Program-made: the position numbers and the translations under genes
Notes under the pieces: model-generated
Databases searched by the model: none
Seen by the model: the letters and a program-made list of their open reading frames with translations, nothing else
What the model was told of the DNA's origin: nothing
In this document: one piece after another, positions 1 through 8,416 of the stretch
Numbering within the stretch: the stretch's first letter is position 1
Layout of the letters: the number at the start of each line of letters is the position of its first letter
Source: JABDLO01 sp035327565
GTDB lineage: Bacteria > Bacteroidota > Bacteroidia > Chitinophagales > Saprospiraceae
Assembly: GCA_035327565.1 (NCBI GenBank)
Contig: DAOLDB010000001.1
Coordinates: forward strand, 62,001-126,000
Length of the DNA: 64,000 nucleotides
Direction of reading: 5' to 3'

Positions 1-3
1 CTT

Positions 4-1074
4 GTGAGTATTTTACAAATGAATTCTTTAGTTTCCTATTTCAAAAGTCTTTCCCTACATAGTCTTAATTCTTATTTTTTGCTTGGATTAATCATTGGGT
101 TAATATTACTGTATGGATGTTTTCTTTCGTCGGATTCTTCTACTAAAAAAATGGATGGGATGGTATATGTACCCGGAGGTATTTTATCTATGGGGGGAGA
201 CAATGATCAGGCCTTACCAGATGAAATTCCGAAACATAAAGTTAAAATTTCACCATTCTTTATGGATGAGACGGAAGTTACCAATGCCATTTTTAAAAAA
301 TTTGTTGAAGAAACCGGATATATTACAGTGGCTGAAAGGAAAATGGCGTTGGAGAATTTGGACGGGCACCTTCAATCTCAGAAAATAATTTCAGACAATG
401 GAATACTTGAACCTGGCTCACTGGTTTTCGAGCCATCAAATGGATTGCAATATTTAAACGACCCGTCTGTTTGGTGGAAATGGGTAAAAGGAGCCAGTTG
501 GAAGCATCCAGAAGGGCCAGAATCGGATATTTTGGAGAAAATGGATCATCCGGTGGTCCATGTTGCATGGGAAGATGCTATGGCCTTTTCCCGGTGGGCT
601 GGAAAAAGGCTACCTTCGGAAGCTGAATGGGAATGGGCTGCAAGAGGTGGTTTAAAAAATAAAATATACCCCTGGGGAAATCAACCTGTTAATGAAGGTT
701 TTCCCCGTGCTAATTTTTATCAGGGACGTTTTCCATTTCATGATATAGTGTTAGACGGTTTTGCCGGAACCGCTCCGGTGAAGTCATTCCCTCCGAATGG
801 CTACGGACTCTTCGATATGGCCGGGAATGTATGGGAATGGTGCCTGGACTGGTATGATCATTCCTATTATCATTACAGAAATACATCGAAGGAAGGCCCT
901 TTACGATCATATGACCTTATATTTCCAGGCCTTCCTCAGAAAGTAGTCCGGGGAGGGTCTTTTCTATGTGCAGAAAATTATTGCTCAGGGTACAGAAATG
1001 CAAAACGTATGAAGGTAAGTCCGGATACTGGTCTTAACCATACTGGCTTTCGATGTGTAAAGGATATCGATTAA
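4..1074 (+). CDS. Formylglycine-generating-enzyme-type lipoprotein (SUMF1/FGE-sulfatase family)
   Basis: The protein has an N-terminal hydrophobic stretch ending in LLYGC, a lipobox, so it is probably a membrane-anchored lipoprotein facing the periplasm. The rest is an FGE-sulfatase domain, with family blocks such as MVYVPGG, FFMDETEVTN, RLPSEAEWEWAARGG, YPWGN, FDMAGNVWEWC and RVVRGGSF. Cys322 and Cys327 sit where true FGEs carry their copper-binding catalytic cysteine pair (GGSxxCxxxYC). True FGEs convert a sulfatase cysteine to formylglycine; many relatives of this fold lack the pair. No sulfatase gene lies in the window. The start is uncertain: GTG at 4 or ATG at 19, and the frame is open to the window edge, so the gene may begin further upstream. 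Confidence 0.85.
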   Translation: MSILQMNSLVSYFKSLSLHSLNSYFLLGLIIGLILLYGCFLSSDSSTKKMDGMVYVPGGILSMGGDNDQALPDEIPKHKVKISPFFMDETEVTNAIFKKFVEETGYITVAERKMALENLDGHLQSQKIISDNGILEPGSLVFEPSNGLQYLNDPSVWWKWVKGASWKHPEGPESDILEKMDHPVVHVAWEDAMAFSRWAGKRLPSEAEWEWAARGGLKNKIYPWGNQPVNEGFPRANFYQGRFPFHDIVLDGFAGTAPVKSFPPNGYGLFDMAGNVWEWCLDWYDHSYYHYRNTSKEGPLRSYDLIFPGLPQKVVRGGSFLCAENYCSGYRNAKRMKVSPDTGLNHTGFRCVKDID

Positions 1075-1079
1075 ATAAG

Positions 1080-2303
1080 TTAGTCTTTTATTTCCACTTT
1101 GATTTCAGCATGTGACAAAAGCCTATCCATTAACTTTTCTTCCATAGCCACAGAAGGGGTTAATACTCCATAGGTGTTTGGCAGTTGAGACCGGTCTTTT
1201 GCAAGACAAATAGCACTTTGTGCCAGCATCATGGATGTAGATCCATATCCCGGATCCTGATTGCCCTTCCATTTCAATATCATTCGCTTACCTCCAAGAG
1301 TAAATCCATAAAAGTTTAAAATATAAAAGCCGGCTCTTACCTCTTTCTCTGTAGGGCCATCACCGGGTTTAGGCAAAAAACGATTAAGTATACCATTAAA
1401 AAAATTACCTGGTCTGGCAGCCATCATCACTGCTAAAGGTATGGTTATGGCAATACCTTTCATTTTACCTCTCAATCCTTTTCCTGTCATAATGGCTTCA
1501 TTATATTTGAACTCATGTCCATATGGAGCATTCCTCAAAGCATGACTTCTCCGCACGATCCGGGTATTGATAGCTTCCATTACAAAAGGCGCTATCCAGG
1601 TACTTAATTCCTTGTCATAAATGACTTTATCCAAATCCCGTTGGGGTGGCCCATTTTTTTGGTTTGCAGGATTCAGACTATATGGATCTTTTAAAGAACT
1701 GACCAATGAAGGATCTTTTCTTATATCTTCCATAATATTCCTCATACTGGCATAAGTGCCACCACTTAATTTTCCCTTTGCAGCTCTTACTCTCATTTTA
1801 ATGGTGTGGCAATATTCACCAAATTTTTGAAAACTCTCTTTCTGCAATTGATAAACACCCATATCCGAAGGTATCGAATCAAAACCACAGCAATGAACGA
1901 TCTTCAAACCGTCCGCCAAAGCCTGGTCATGAAAACGTTCAATTATTTTCTTTATCCAGTGGGTTTCGCCAGTTATATCACAATAATCAGTTTTTTCACG
2001 AATACAAGCTTCAATTACAGGAGTACCCAATATCGCAAATGGACCAGCTGTACTGCAAATTACTTTCGTAGACGCTGCCATGGCATTCATTGACTTCGCA
2101 TTATTGATATCTGCCTGGATAATGGGTATACTGTTGTGCCCCAGTTTTTCTGCCATTAGTTTGAGTTTATTTATATCTCTTCCTGCAATAGCCCATCGGA
2201 TGTCTTCCTTACTACTGTAAGACGCAAGATATTCGGCTACATAATTACCAGTAAACCCGGTAGCCCCCCAAACGACAATATCATACTTCCGGTCTTGTGT
2301 CAT
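1080..2303 (-). CDS. Saccharopine dehydrogenase-like NAD(P)-binding oxidoreductase
   Basis: A 407-residue protein opening with a Rossmann dinucleotide-binding loop, GATGFTG at about residues 13-19, followed by AGRDINKL, as in the SCCPDH / trans-acting enoyl reductase branch of the saccharopine dehydrogenase family. The central CCGFDSIPSDMG block also fits that branch. Family members of this type are thought to reduce lipid or polyketide-like substrates rather than make lysine; the substrate here cannot be told. It lies four bases downstream of the secreted protein at 2308-3138, and the two are probably co-transcribed. It converges with the FGE-type gene. Confidence 0.8.
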   Translation of the reverse strand: MTQDRKYDIVVWGATGFTGNYVAEYLASYSSKEDIRWAIAGRDINKLKLMAEKLGHNSIPIIQADINNAKSMNAMAASTKVICSTAGPFAILGTPVIEACIREKTDYCDITGETHWIKKIIERFHDQALADGLKIVHCCGFDSIPSDMGVYQLQKESFQKFGEYCHTIKMRVRAAKGKLSGGTYASMRNIMEDIRKDPSLVSSLKDPYSLNPANQKNGPPQRDLDKVIYDKELSTWIAPFVMEAINTRIVRRSHALRNAPYGHEFKYNEAIMTGKGLRGKMKGIAITIPLAVMMAARPGNFFNGILNRFLPKPGDGPTEKEVRAGFYILNFYGFTLGGKRMILKWKGNQDPGYGSTSMMLAQSAICLAKDRSQLPNTYGVLTPSVAMEEKLMDRLLSHAEIKVEIKD

Positions 2304-2307
2304 TGAT

Positions 2308-3138
2308 TTAATGTATATTATAGTTTACAAGAAAATCAAGTAATTCCCTTACTTCAGTCTTCATCAAATCTCTTGTGTCTATGGTTTCCTTTGAAATTTT
2401 ATCAAGATTCCTGCTGCCGTGAATTTTACTAATAATAGGTGAGCTATCGTCTAAGAACTGGATAAACCTGTCATAATAATCTACCGTCGCAAACTGATAG
2501 TCTCTTTCAGTACCGCCAGGAATGATCATATTGTATAGACCCCAGCCGCGCATTTTCCCACCATTGATTCGAGCCTCATGTACAGGTTTCCAATATCTGG
2601 TTTCCAGACCAGTATAGTCATTGCTTGTATACCCGGACCGGATTCTCATAGTATTAAATACCTGATATCGAAACATACTGCCCCGAGAGAAATCCATTAT
2701 TTCATCAACGCTTCGCCAAACTTCTTCATACACCAGGTCTCTTACATTTGGGGTGTTCAGCGCTTTTTTAATCTCTTCAGCAGTGAGAATCTGTGTATAA
2801 TCTACTCCATATTCTTCAAAGTGCCTTCCCAATTGATCGGTATCTTTATAAACCAATATGACAACAAAGTTATATTCATTGCGCATCCCGGCCGGCGCGA
2901 TAACTCTGTAAAAATACCATCCTTCTAAAACTCCCTGATTAATGCGGGCTTGATGCATTTTCTTCCAGACATCAAATTCAAGTTGAATATACTCACTTTC
3001 ATTGGAAGGATGTACCTGATGGTATTGAAAGACGTAGTATTTATCTTTACTTTGTGCTTCCACTTTTATTGACGCGAATACGTTCAAAATGAAAACCATC
3101 AGAAAAAAACGGAACGAGTAGTTGCAATACTTTTTCAT
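2308..3138 (-). CDS. Secreted protein with an internally duplicated domain, function unknown
   Basis: The N-terminus is a clear signal peptide ending near VEAQ (about residue 29), so the protein is exported. The mature part holds two copies of a roughly 100-residue unit. The first reads VWKKMHQARINQGVLEGW and the second YWKPVHEARINGGKMRGW, each followed by a similar strand-rich segment (FYRVIAPAGMRNEYNF and LYNMIIPGGTERDYQF). I do not recognise the family with certainty; the repeat layout resembles dimeric alpha/beta-barrel or NIPSNAP-like folds, but that is inference. It is the first gene of a probable two-gene unit with the saccharopine-dehydrogenase-like reductase. Confidence 0.75.
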   Translation of the reverse strand: MKKYCNYSFRFFLMVFILNVFASIKVEAQSKDKYYVFQYHQVHPSNESEYIQLEFDVWKKMHQARINQGVLEGWYFYRVIAPAGMRNEYNFVVILVYKDTDQLGRHFEEYGVDYTQILTAEEIKKALNTPNVRDLVYEEVWRSVDEIMDFSRGSMFRYQVFNTMRIRSGYTSNDYTGLETRYWKPVHEARINGGKMRGWGLYNMIIPGGTERDYQFATVDYYDRFIQFLDDSSPIISKIHGSRNLDKISKETIDTRDLMKTEVRELLDFLVNYNIH

Positions 3139-3314
3139 GAGGAATGTAATTTATGGTGAACAATAGAATCTTCCCTGTTTTAAGTGCCACCTGCTTTTTT
3201 CCATAAAATTGGAAATAAGAGTCCTGCTCATGGATTGCCTTATAAAACCAATGGTATTGTCAACTTTTAATTAATTGGAATAATCCAAACTTGTAATATA
3301 AATGTAATAAAAAA

Positions 3315-3710
3315 TCACAAGTCGTCTTCTCTGTATCGCCTTTCTTTTAATCTTTCTTTTAAGTTATATTCATCCAAATCCAGGTTTTCCTGGTCGTATT
3401 CCTCCGATTCGCCGTATTCATCTTCATAGTCATCGTATTCCTCTTCCAATAATCTTTCTCCACTTTCCTTTTCTTCCCAACGGGCGGCAACCACTTCTAA
3501 ATAATCTTTCCCTACTGAAAATACAAAATGAACTGCTAAAACGAGAAATAATGGCAATAGAGGATAAAAAAACCACCAATCATCACCTCCATTATAAGAA
3601 GCTAAATTGATCCCAAAAAAGAAGATTCCCATGGCAATATAAAGGGTAAGGTGTATAAGAAAATTGCGTTTTCTCCGGATACGCTTTTCAATGGTGTATT
3701 TTCTTTTCAT
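3315..3710 (-). CDS. 2TM-domain membrane protein with acidic tail
   Basis: A short protein with two predicted membrane helices (about FLIHLTLYIAMGIFFFGINL and the FYPLLPLFLVLAVHFVF segment) joined by a short loop with GGDDWW. This matches the 2TM domain found in many Bacteroidota small proteins, often beside histidine kinases, although none is here. The C-terminal third is highly charged, rich in Asp, Glu and Tyr, and ends in an Arg/Lys-rich stretch. I chose the ATG at 3710 (MKRKYTIEKR) because the family starts shortly before the first helix; an in-frame ATG at 3761 would add 17 residues. Confidence 0.65.
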   Translation of the reverse strand: MKRKYTIEKRIRRKRNFLIHLTLYIAMGIFFFGINLASYNGGDDWWFFYPLLPLFLVLAVHFVFSVGKDYLEVVAARWEEKESGERLLEEEYDDYEDEYGESEEYDQENLDLDEYNLKERLKERRYREDDL

Positions 3711-4053
3711 CTTTAAGTTTTTTAATAAAGCTAAAACCCTCCGCATCGATCCTAATCTCAATTTTGATTTTGATGATCTTTCTAATTTTCATCATAACAA
3801 TTATTATTTAGTTTGAGTGCCTATAAAATGGAATGCTGAAAAAGTAAGCCAACGCCCAATATCTTAACATAGTCAAAAATTAAAAAATACACAAAAACTT
3901 TGATCTCAAGCACCTGGGATTATAGATCATCAACGGCATTAATACTTATCAAATATGCAATCTATGCAACCTTTTCTTAAATGGCTATTTAAAATTATAA
4001 AATTTTCAATGGTAAATGGAATTTTAACCGGACAGAAAAAAGTCTATATTCAA

Positions 4054-4488
4054 TTAAAAATTCTCATGATTCAATTTTCTGTTCATATTAGCGCGTATTA
4101 ACAGATAGGTAAGTAAACCCAAAGGACCAAAAAGAAATGTCAACAAGAGGCATGGAACCACTATCCAAAAAGGAATTTTGTTTTTCATACTATCGCCTAA
4201 CTCCCAACTTCCTACCCATAAATCGAATGCTAAATAATGAACCCAACCAGCCAATACCATTCCGTCGGATTGAAACAAATTCTTTACGCCTTCCAGAGAA
4301 GTAAAATTTCCATCGACGGTTGCAAAATATTTTAATAGTAGATAAGAATATACAACGCCCAACAATAAAGGCACAATTCCCTTTTGAATTATGAACATTG
4401 CCTTTCTGAAATAAGGAGATAATAATAGAGCGATCCAACCAGCTAATGCCAGTCCGTTACAAAATTGAAATAGTGTCGAAACTTCCAT
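4054..4488 (-). CDS. ABA4-like (DUF4281) membrane protein
   Basis: A 144-residue integral membrane protein with about four hydrophobic helices. The sequence MVLAGWVHYLAFDLWVGSWE near residues 76-95 is typical of the ABA4-like/DUF4281 family, as is the C-terminal FGPLGLLTYLLIR. Plant ABA4 is needed for neoxanthin synthesis; bacterial members are uncharacterised but plausibly act in carotenoid or other isoprenoid metabolism. No carotenoid gene is nearby, so a pathway cannot be assigned. Confidence 0.75.
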   Translation of the reverse strand: MEVSTLFQFCNGLALAGWIALLLSPYFRKAMFIIQKGIVPLLLGVVYSYLLLKYFATVDGNFTSLEGVKNLFQSDGMVLAGWVHYLAFDLWVGSWELGDSMKNKIPFWIVVPCLLLTFLFGPLGLLTYLLIRANMNRKLNHENF

Positions 4489-4600
4489 ACTAAGATATAT
4501 CTGGATTATAAAAGTACAGTATTGAAAAGATTAATTGAAGATCCAGGACAATAAATATAAAACACATATAAAAATGAGGTAAGTAATTTGATGGAAAAAA

Positions 4601-5314
4601 TCACTGCATGATGAAATTTTGTTCAATATACTCCATCAGTAAGGCAAGATCATTGTCTTCATTAAATTTCATTTGCCGGGAATTGAGATATTGCAATATT
4701 TTCTCCTTGTGTCCTGTTTTGCCAATGATGTCCAGCATTGTATATCCGGCATCCATTATTTTACCATTTTTAAACAATACATATTTGTCTTTCCGGTATA
4801 ATTTATTCAGAGCAGCACTTTTACCTTTATCAAATATTTTTTCAGATGATTCGTGTATTTGCATGTCTTTGTACAGGCGCAATTTTTTGCCATTATAAAC
4901 CACCTTGGCAAACCGGTATTCATTTTTCGGCAAGAGTCCACGAATAAACAACAAAGAATCCTGGCTGTATTTCCAGATATAGTCATTCCATTGTTTATGG
5001 ATAATTACACACCAAAATACTGTGGGATCAAGTGCCACAACTTTATCCATCCGTCTCACTTCCCATTGGCTCTCCATTATATTGTAATTCATGAATAGTG
5101 TAGAATATAGTTCACCGCTGATGTCATATGCATCTCCCAGCATCCAATGATCAAAATAATAGGGATTTCCTATTTTTTCCCGGTATTTGTGTGGATTATA
5201 AGTCTCGGCACTAAGAAATAATAAGTCAGTTTTTGTTTGTGAATAAATCAACGTTCCCCATAAAATGAAGGAAGCGATAAGAATTAAACAAAATCTACTG
5301 CGAATAAAAAACAT
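4601..5314 (-). CDS. Hypothetical exported protein
   Basis: A 237-residue protein with an N-terminal hydrophobic segment (FCLILIASFILWGTLIY) ending near SQT, consistent with export. The mature part is mixed alpha/beta with many Tyr and Lys residues and a C-terminal helical segment (DIIGKTGHKEKILQYL). I recognise no motif or catalytic residue set. It is transcribed away from hldD, with which it shares a short upstream region. It is probably a real gene, judged by its length, signal peptide and the lack of a competing frame. Confidence 0.6.
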   Translation of the reverse strand: MFFIRSRFCLILIASFILWGTLIYSQTKTDLLFLSAETYNPHKYREKIGNPYYFDHWMLGDAYDISGELYSTLFMNYNIMESQWEVRRMDKVVALDPTVFWCVIIHKQWNDYIWKYSQDSLLFIRGLLPKNEYRFAKVVYNGKKLRLYKDMQIHESSEKIFDKGKSAALNKLYRKDKYVLFKNGKIMDAGYTMLDIIGKTGHKEKILQYLNSRQMKFNEDNDLALLMEYIEQNFIMQ

Positions 5315-5404
5315 AAAATACTTACTGCTACTTCCACTTAAGACACAAATTAGCTAAAAATAGTTGCAATGAATAGTAATTTCAAAACAATAAATAAGAA
5401 TTGC

Positions 5405-6376
5405 ATGATAGCAATTACAGGTGCTTATGGTTTTATTGGATCCTGTTTGGTCAATACTCTTTTACAACAGGGTTATAACAATATTATTGCCGTGGATGAT
5501 TTTTCACAAACCCTTAAATCTTGTAATTTGCCGGAACATTCCCATTGCCTAAGAGTAGATAGGAAGAAATTTTTTGTCTGGATTGATCAGGAAGGGAAAA
5601 AGCTCGACTGGATTATCCACTTAGGCGCAAGAACAGATACTACTGAGCAGGACGAAACCATACTTTTGGAATGGAATGTTCATTTTTCAATGAAGGTATG
5701 GCAAAAATGCTGTGAATATGATATTGGTTTGATATACGCATCGAGTGCAGCCACTTATGGAGATGGACAAACCGGTTTCAGTGATAATCATGCATTGCTC
5801 CCGAGACTTGTACCTTTGAATCCATATGGATGGAGTAAGCATCACTTTGATATGTGGGCATTGTCTCAAAAGATAAAACCTCCCAGATGGTATGGATTAA
5901 AATTATATAATATTTATGGCCCCAACGAATATCATAAAGGCAAAATGGCTTCAATAGTATATCAAGCCTATCAACAGATAACAGCCACAGGCTCAATGAA
6001 ACTGTTCAAATCTTATCACCCTCAATATGCGGACGGAAGACAGCTCCGGGATTTTTTGTATGTCAAAGATGTGTTGAAGATTATTGTATGGTTGATATTT
6101 GAAATGGTAGCGGAATCAGGGATTTATAATGTTGGAAAAGGAAATTCCGATACCTTTCAGGATTTGGTAGAAACTGTGTTTGAGGCTTTACAAGTACCTG
6201 TTAGAATTCAGTATATCGACATTCCTGACACCATTAAAGATCAGTATCAATATAATACCTCAGCCGACATCCGAAAATTAATCCGTCAAGGTTTTGAATT
6301 GCCATTTTACAGCTTACGCGAAGGAATTTTCGACTATATCAATAAATACCTTCAAACAAATTCATTTCTCCATTAA
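5405..6376 (+). CDS. hldD: ADP-L-glycero-D-manno-heptose 6-epimerase
   Basis: An extended short-chain dehydrogenase. It has the NAD(P)-binding loop GAYGFIG at the N-terminus, ASSAATYG before the active site, the catalytic tyrosine-lysine pair in NPYGWSKHHFD, and the HldD-specific stretch YNIYGPNEYHKGKMAS and FLYVKD. HldD epimerises ADP-D-glycero-manno-heptose to the L-glycero form, the last step in making the heptose of LPS inner core. I chose ATG 5405 because it places the loop at the usual distance from the start; ATG 5369 would add 12 residues. It stands alone, with no other heptose genes nearby. Confidence 0.9.
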   Translation: MIAITGAYGFIGSCLVNTLLQQGYNNIIAVDDFSQTLKSCNLPEHSHCLRVDRKKFFVWIDQEGKKLDWIIHLGARTDTTEQDETILLEWNVHFSMKVWQKCCEYDIGLIYASSAATYGDGQTGFSDNHALLPRLVPLNPYGWSKHHFDMWALSQKIKPPRWYGLKLYNIYGPNEYHKGKMASIVYQAYQQITATGSMKLFKSYHPQYADGRQLRDFLYVKDVLKIIVWLIFEMVAESGIYNVGKGNSDTFQDLVETVFEALQVPVRIQYIDIPDTIKDQYQYNTSADIRKLIRQGFELPFYSLREGIFDYINKYLQTNSFLH

Positions 6377-7007
6377 GTTACCTCCATTACTGAACACCTG
6401 AACATATTCTGCCCACTGGAAACTGCCAATTATACTAGTTACGACTCAAAACCTAAACAAATAAATGACCAACTTTTTCTCCTCACTGCTTTCTGCTAAC
6501 GGTTCACTGGAATAATGATCTACATCTTGGCTAAAGCCAATACATATTCTATATGGGCTAAAGCTCATACCTCTTGAAAACCCTAATGAATATGTTGTGT
6601 ATGACCATTACAATTTCAATACAACAACTTTACGAATAAACGACTAAACAATTCAACATTATCTGCCGACAGCCTACTGGAGACTACCTGCTAAATATAA
6701 AGCGCATCCCTATTAAAAAAAATTTACCCGCAAAAAAAAAATTGAGATGAGCTTCATTACAAACTTGTCCTCCGTCGAATTAAATCAGCCATTCCGAGGT
6801 ATACAATACTGACCAAATCAGACGGCTTTCATTATTTAGCCCGTTGGGTTAAAATTGCATACATATTCTTACAATTGTCTCAATACTGTCATATTAATAT
6901 TGCTCCTAATCAAATATATTCTCATTTAATTTGGCAGGAAGCAAAAGAAATACTATAATTGTAAATTATTAATTTTTATATTTTTATAAAGACGACTAAT
7001 AACCAAC
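6377..7007. other. Gene-free stretch between hldD and oxyR
   Basis: No credible coding region on either strand. It holds two adjacent short palindromes (listed separately) and AT-rich sequence. The last about 60 bases before oxyR are very AT-rich and presumably contain its promoter, but I see no clear TAnnTTTG box there. Confidence 0.6.
6527..6568. repeat. REP-like pair of short palindromes
   Basis: Two near-identical inverted repeats lie 12 bases apart. The first is TTGGCTAAAGCCAA (6527-6540, six-base perfect arms). The second is ATGGGCTAAAGCTCAT (6553-6568, seven-base arms with one mismatch). Both are built around the same GGCTAAAGC core. Short intergenic palindromes with a GGGCTAAAGCCC-type core resemble REP elements in other bacteria. 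No RAYT transposase is in the window, and I cannot count copies elsewhere in the genome. Confidence 0.5.
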
Positions 7008-7961
7008 ATGACTCTTCAACAACTTGAATACGCTTTAATTCTGAGCAAATATGGCAATTTCAGTAAAGCAGCTAAAGTTTTAGGGATTACACAGCCAGCA
7101 TTAAGTCTGCAGATCCAAAATCTTGAAGCAAATGTTGGGCTCATCATTTTCGACAGAGCGACCAAGCCCATACAGCCCACATATGGTGGCCGGATATTTT
7201 TGGAGAAGGCTCAAATGCTGGTCACCGAAGCCTCACAACTGAAAAATATTGCCATTGAACTGGGACAAGAATTTAAAGGAGAGCTCAAGCTGGGTATCAT
7301 ACCCACGGTAGCACCTTACCTGGTACCTTTATTCATTGATGTGATCAATATAAAGTACCCTAAGCTCAGGCTGCACATCAGTGAAGCACTGACTGAAGAA
7401 ATCCTGGAAGGCTTGAATAGCGGAAGATTTCATGGAGGTATTATTGCAACACCTATACAAACCAGGTTTGCAATCAAATCAGAGCCTCTGTTTTACGAAC
7501 AATTTATGCTATACGTATCACGGGACCATGAGTTTACATCCAGGGAAGAAATTGATATTCAGGAAATTTCATTTAAGGAATTGTGGATGCTCAAAGAGGG
7601 CAATTGTTTTCGTGATCAGGTTGACAATCTTTGTCACTTAGCGAGGGATTATGACCATCAATCAGTATTTACCTATGAAAGTAATTCCATTGAGGGGCTG
7701 CTTCGAATTGTGAATCATCGTGGAGGAGTTACCTTTTTACCTGAATTAACAACAATGCATTTACCTGCAGAAGATGAAATTATGATCAAACGAATTAAAA
7801 ATTCAAATAAAGTTAGAGAAATCAGTCTGGTCAGTCTTCCTAATGAAGTCCGGAAGAAATTATTGGACAAAGTCGGTCAGGTAATCAGGGACAATATTCC
7901 GAAAAAAATGCTGAAAAAAGGAGATGCTACCCGACTGGACATCAACCTTTCCTTCAAATAA
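7008..7961 (+). CDS. oxyR: Hydrogen-peroxide-sensing LysR-type regulator OxyR
   Basis: A 317-residue LysR-type regulator. The N-terminal winged helix-turn-helix reads LEYALILSKYGNFSKAAKVL and then TQPALSLQIQNLE, followed by a periplasmic-binding-like effector domain. Cys200 and Cys209, in GNCFRDQ and NLCHL, match the spacing and surroundings of the redox-active cysteines C199/C208 of E. coli OxyR, so peroxide sensing through an intramolecular disulfide is very likely. Expected targets (catalase, Dps, AhpC) are not in the window, so it acts at a distance. Confidence 0.93.
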   Translation: MTLQQLEYALILSKYGNFSKAAKVLGITQPALSLQIQNLEANVGLIIFDRATKPIQPTYGGRIFLEKAQMLVTEASQLKNIAIELGQEFKGELKLGIIPTVAPYLVPLFIDVINIKYPKLRLHISEALTEEILEGLNSGRFHGGIIATPIQTRFAIKSEPLFYEQFMLYVSRDHEFTSREEIDIQEISFKELWMLKEGNCFRDQVDNLCHLARDYDHQSVFTYESNSIEGLLRIVNHRGGVTFLPELTTMHLPAEDEIMIKRIKNSNKVREISLVSLPNEVRKKLLDKVGQVIRDNIPKKMLKKGDATRLDINLSFK

Positions 7962-8416
7962 TAATGGTGAAATGACCTGTTTTATTCATCCGCATAATAA
8001 TTCAATTCATGATTCATTTAATGAATTATTATTGCCATTAATGCTATAATTATATTTATTCCTTCCGTTAATTTGCATTTATTTAAAATTATTTTTATAT
8101 TTATTCATTGAATTCGATTCTTATAAAGGTGTCTTAAATGTATTTTTAATGAATCAAATGCTTAAAGCTCATTTGAAATTATTGGATTGATTTTATTTTA
8201 AGAAGTTTTTATAACTTTTTTTTCTTATAAGTGAGAATGCTTTTTATCATGTTTGCGAAGACGGTATAGTTTATTCTTTTGGACATAATCTTCTGACATG
8301 AAAGAGGTAATAATTACAGATGTAGATGGATTTTGATTCATGAAAATGAAAACTTGATTTGCATGATCATTGCACATCATTGAAAGTGTCCTTTTACTTA
8401 TTCGATTCTCCTGAAT
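7962..8416. other. AT-rich gene-free stretch between oxyR and the large secreted protein
   Basis: No coding region is supported. A 15-base palindrome with seven-base arms (8012-8026, core TTCATTTAATGAA) lies about 50 bases after the oxyR stop and may help end its transcript, though it has no T-run. The remainder is AT-rich and presumably carries the promoter of the gene at 8417. Confidence 0.5.

Noticed and set aside
3955..4101. 48-codon + strand frame beginning at ATG in the gap before the ABA4-like gene
   Set aside because: It overlaps the end of the convergent ABA4-like gene, has no signal, motif or ribosome site, and its Lys/Ile/Phe-rich composition fits AT-rich chance.
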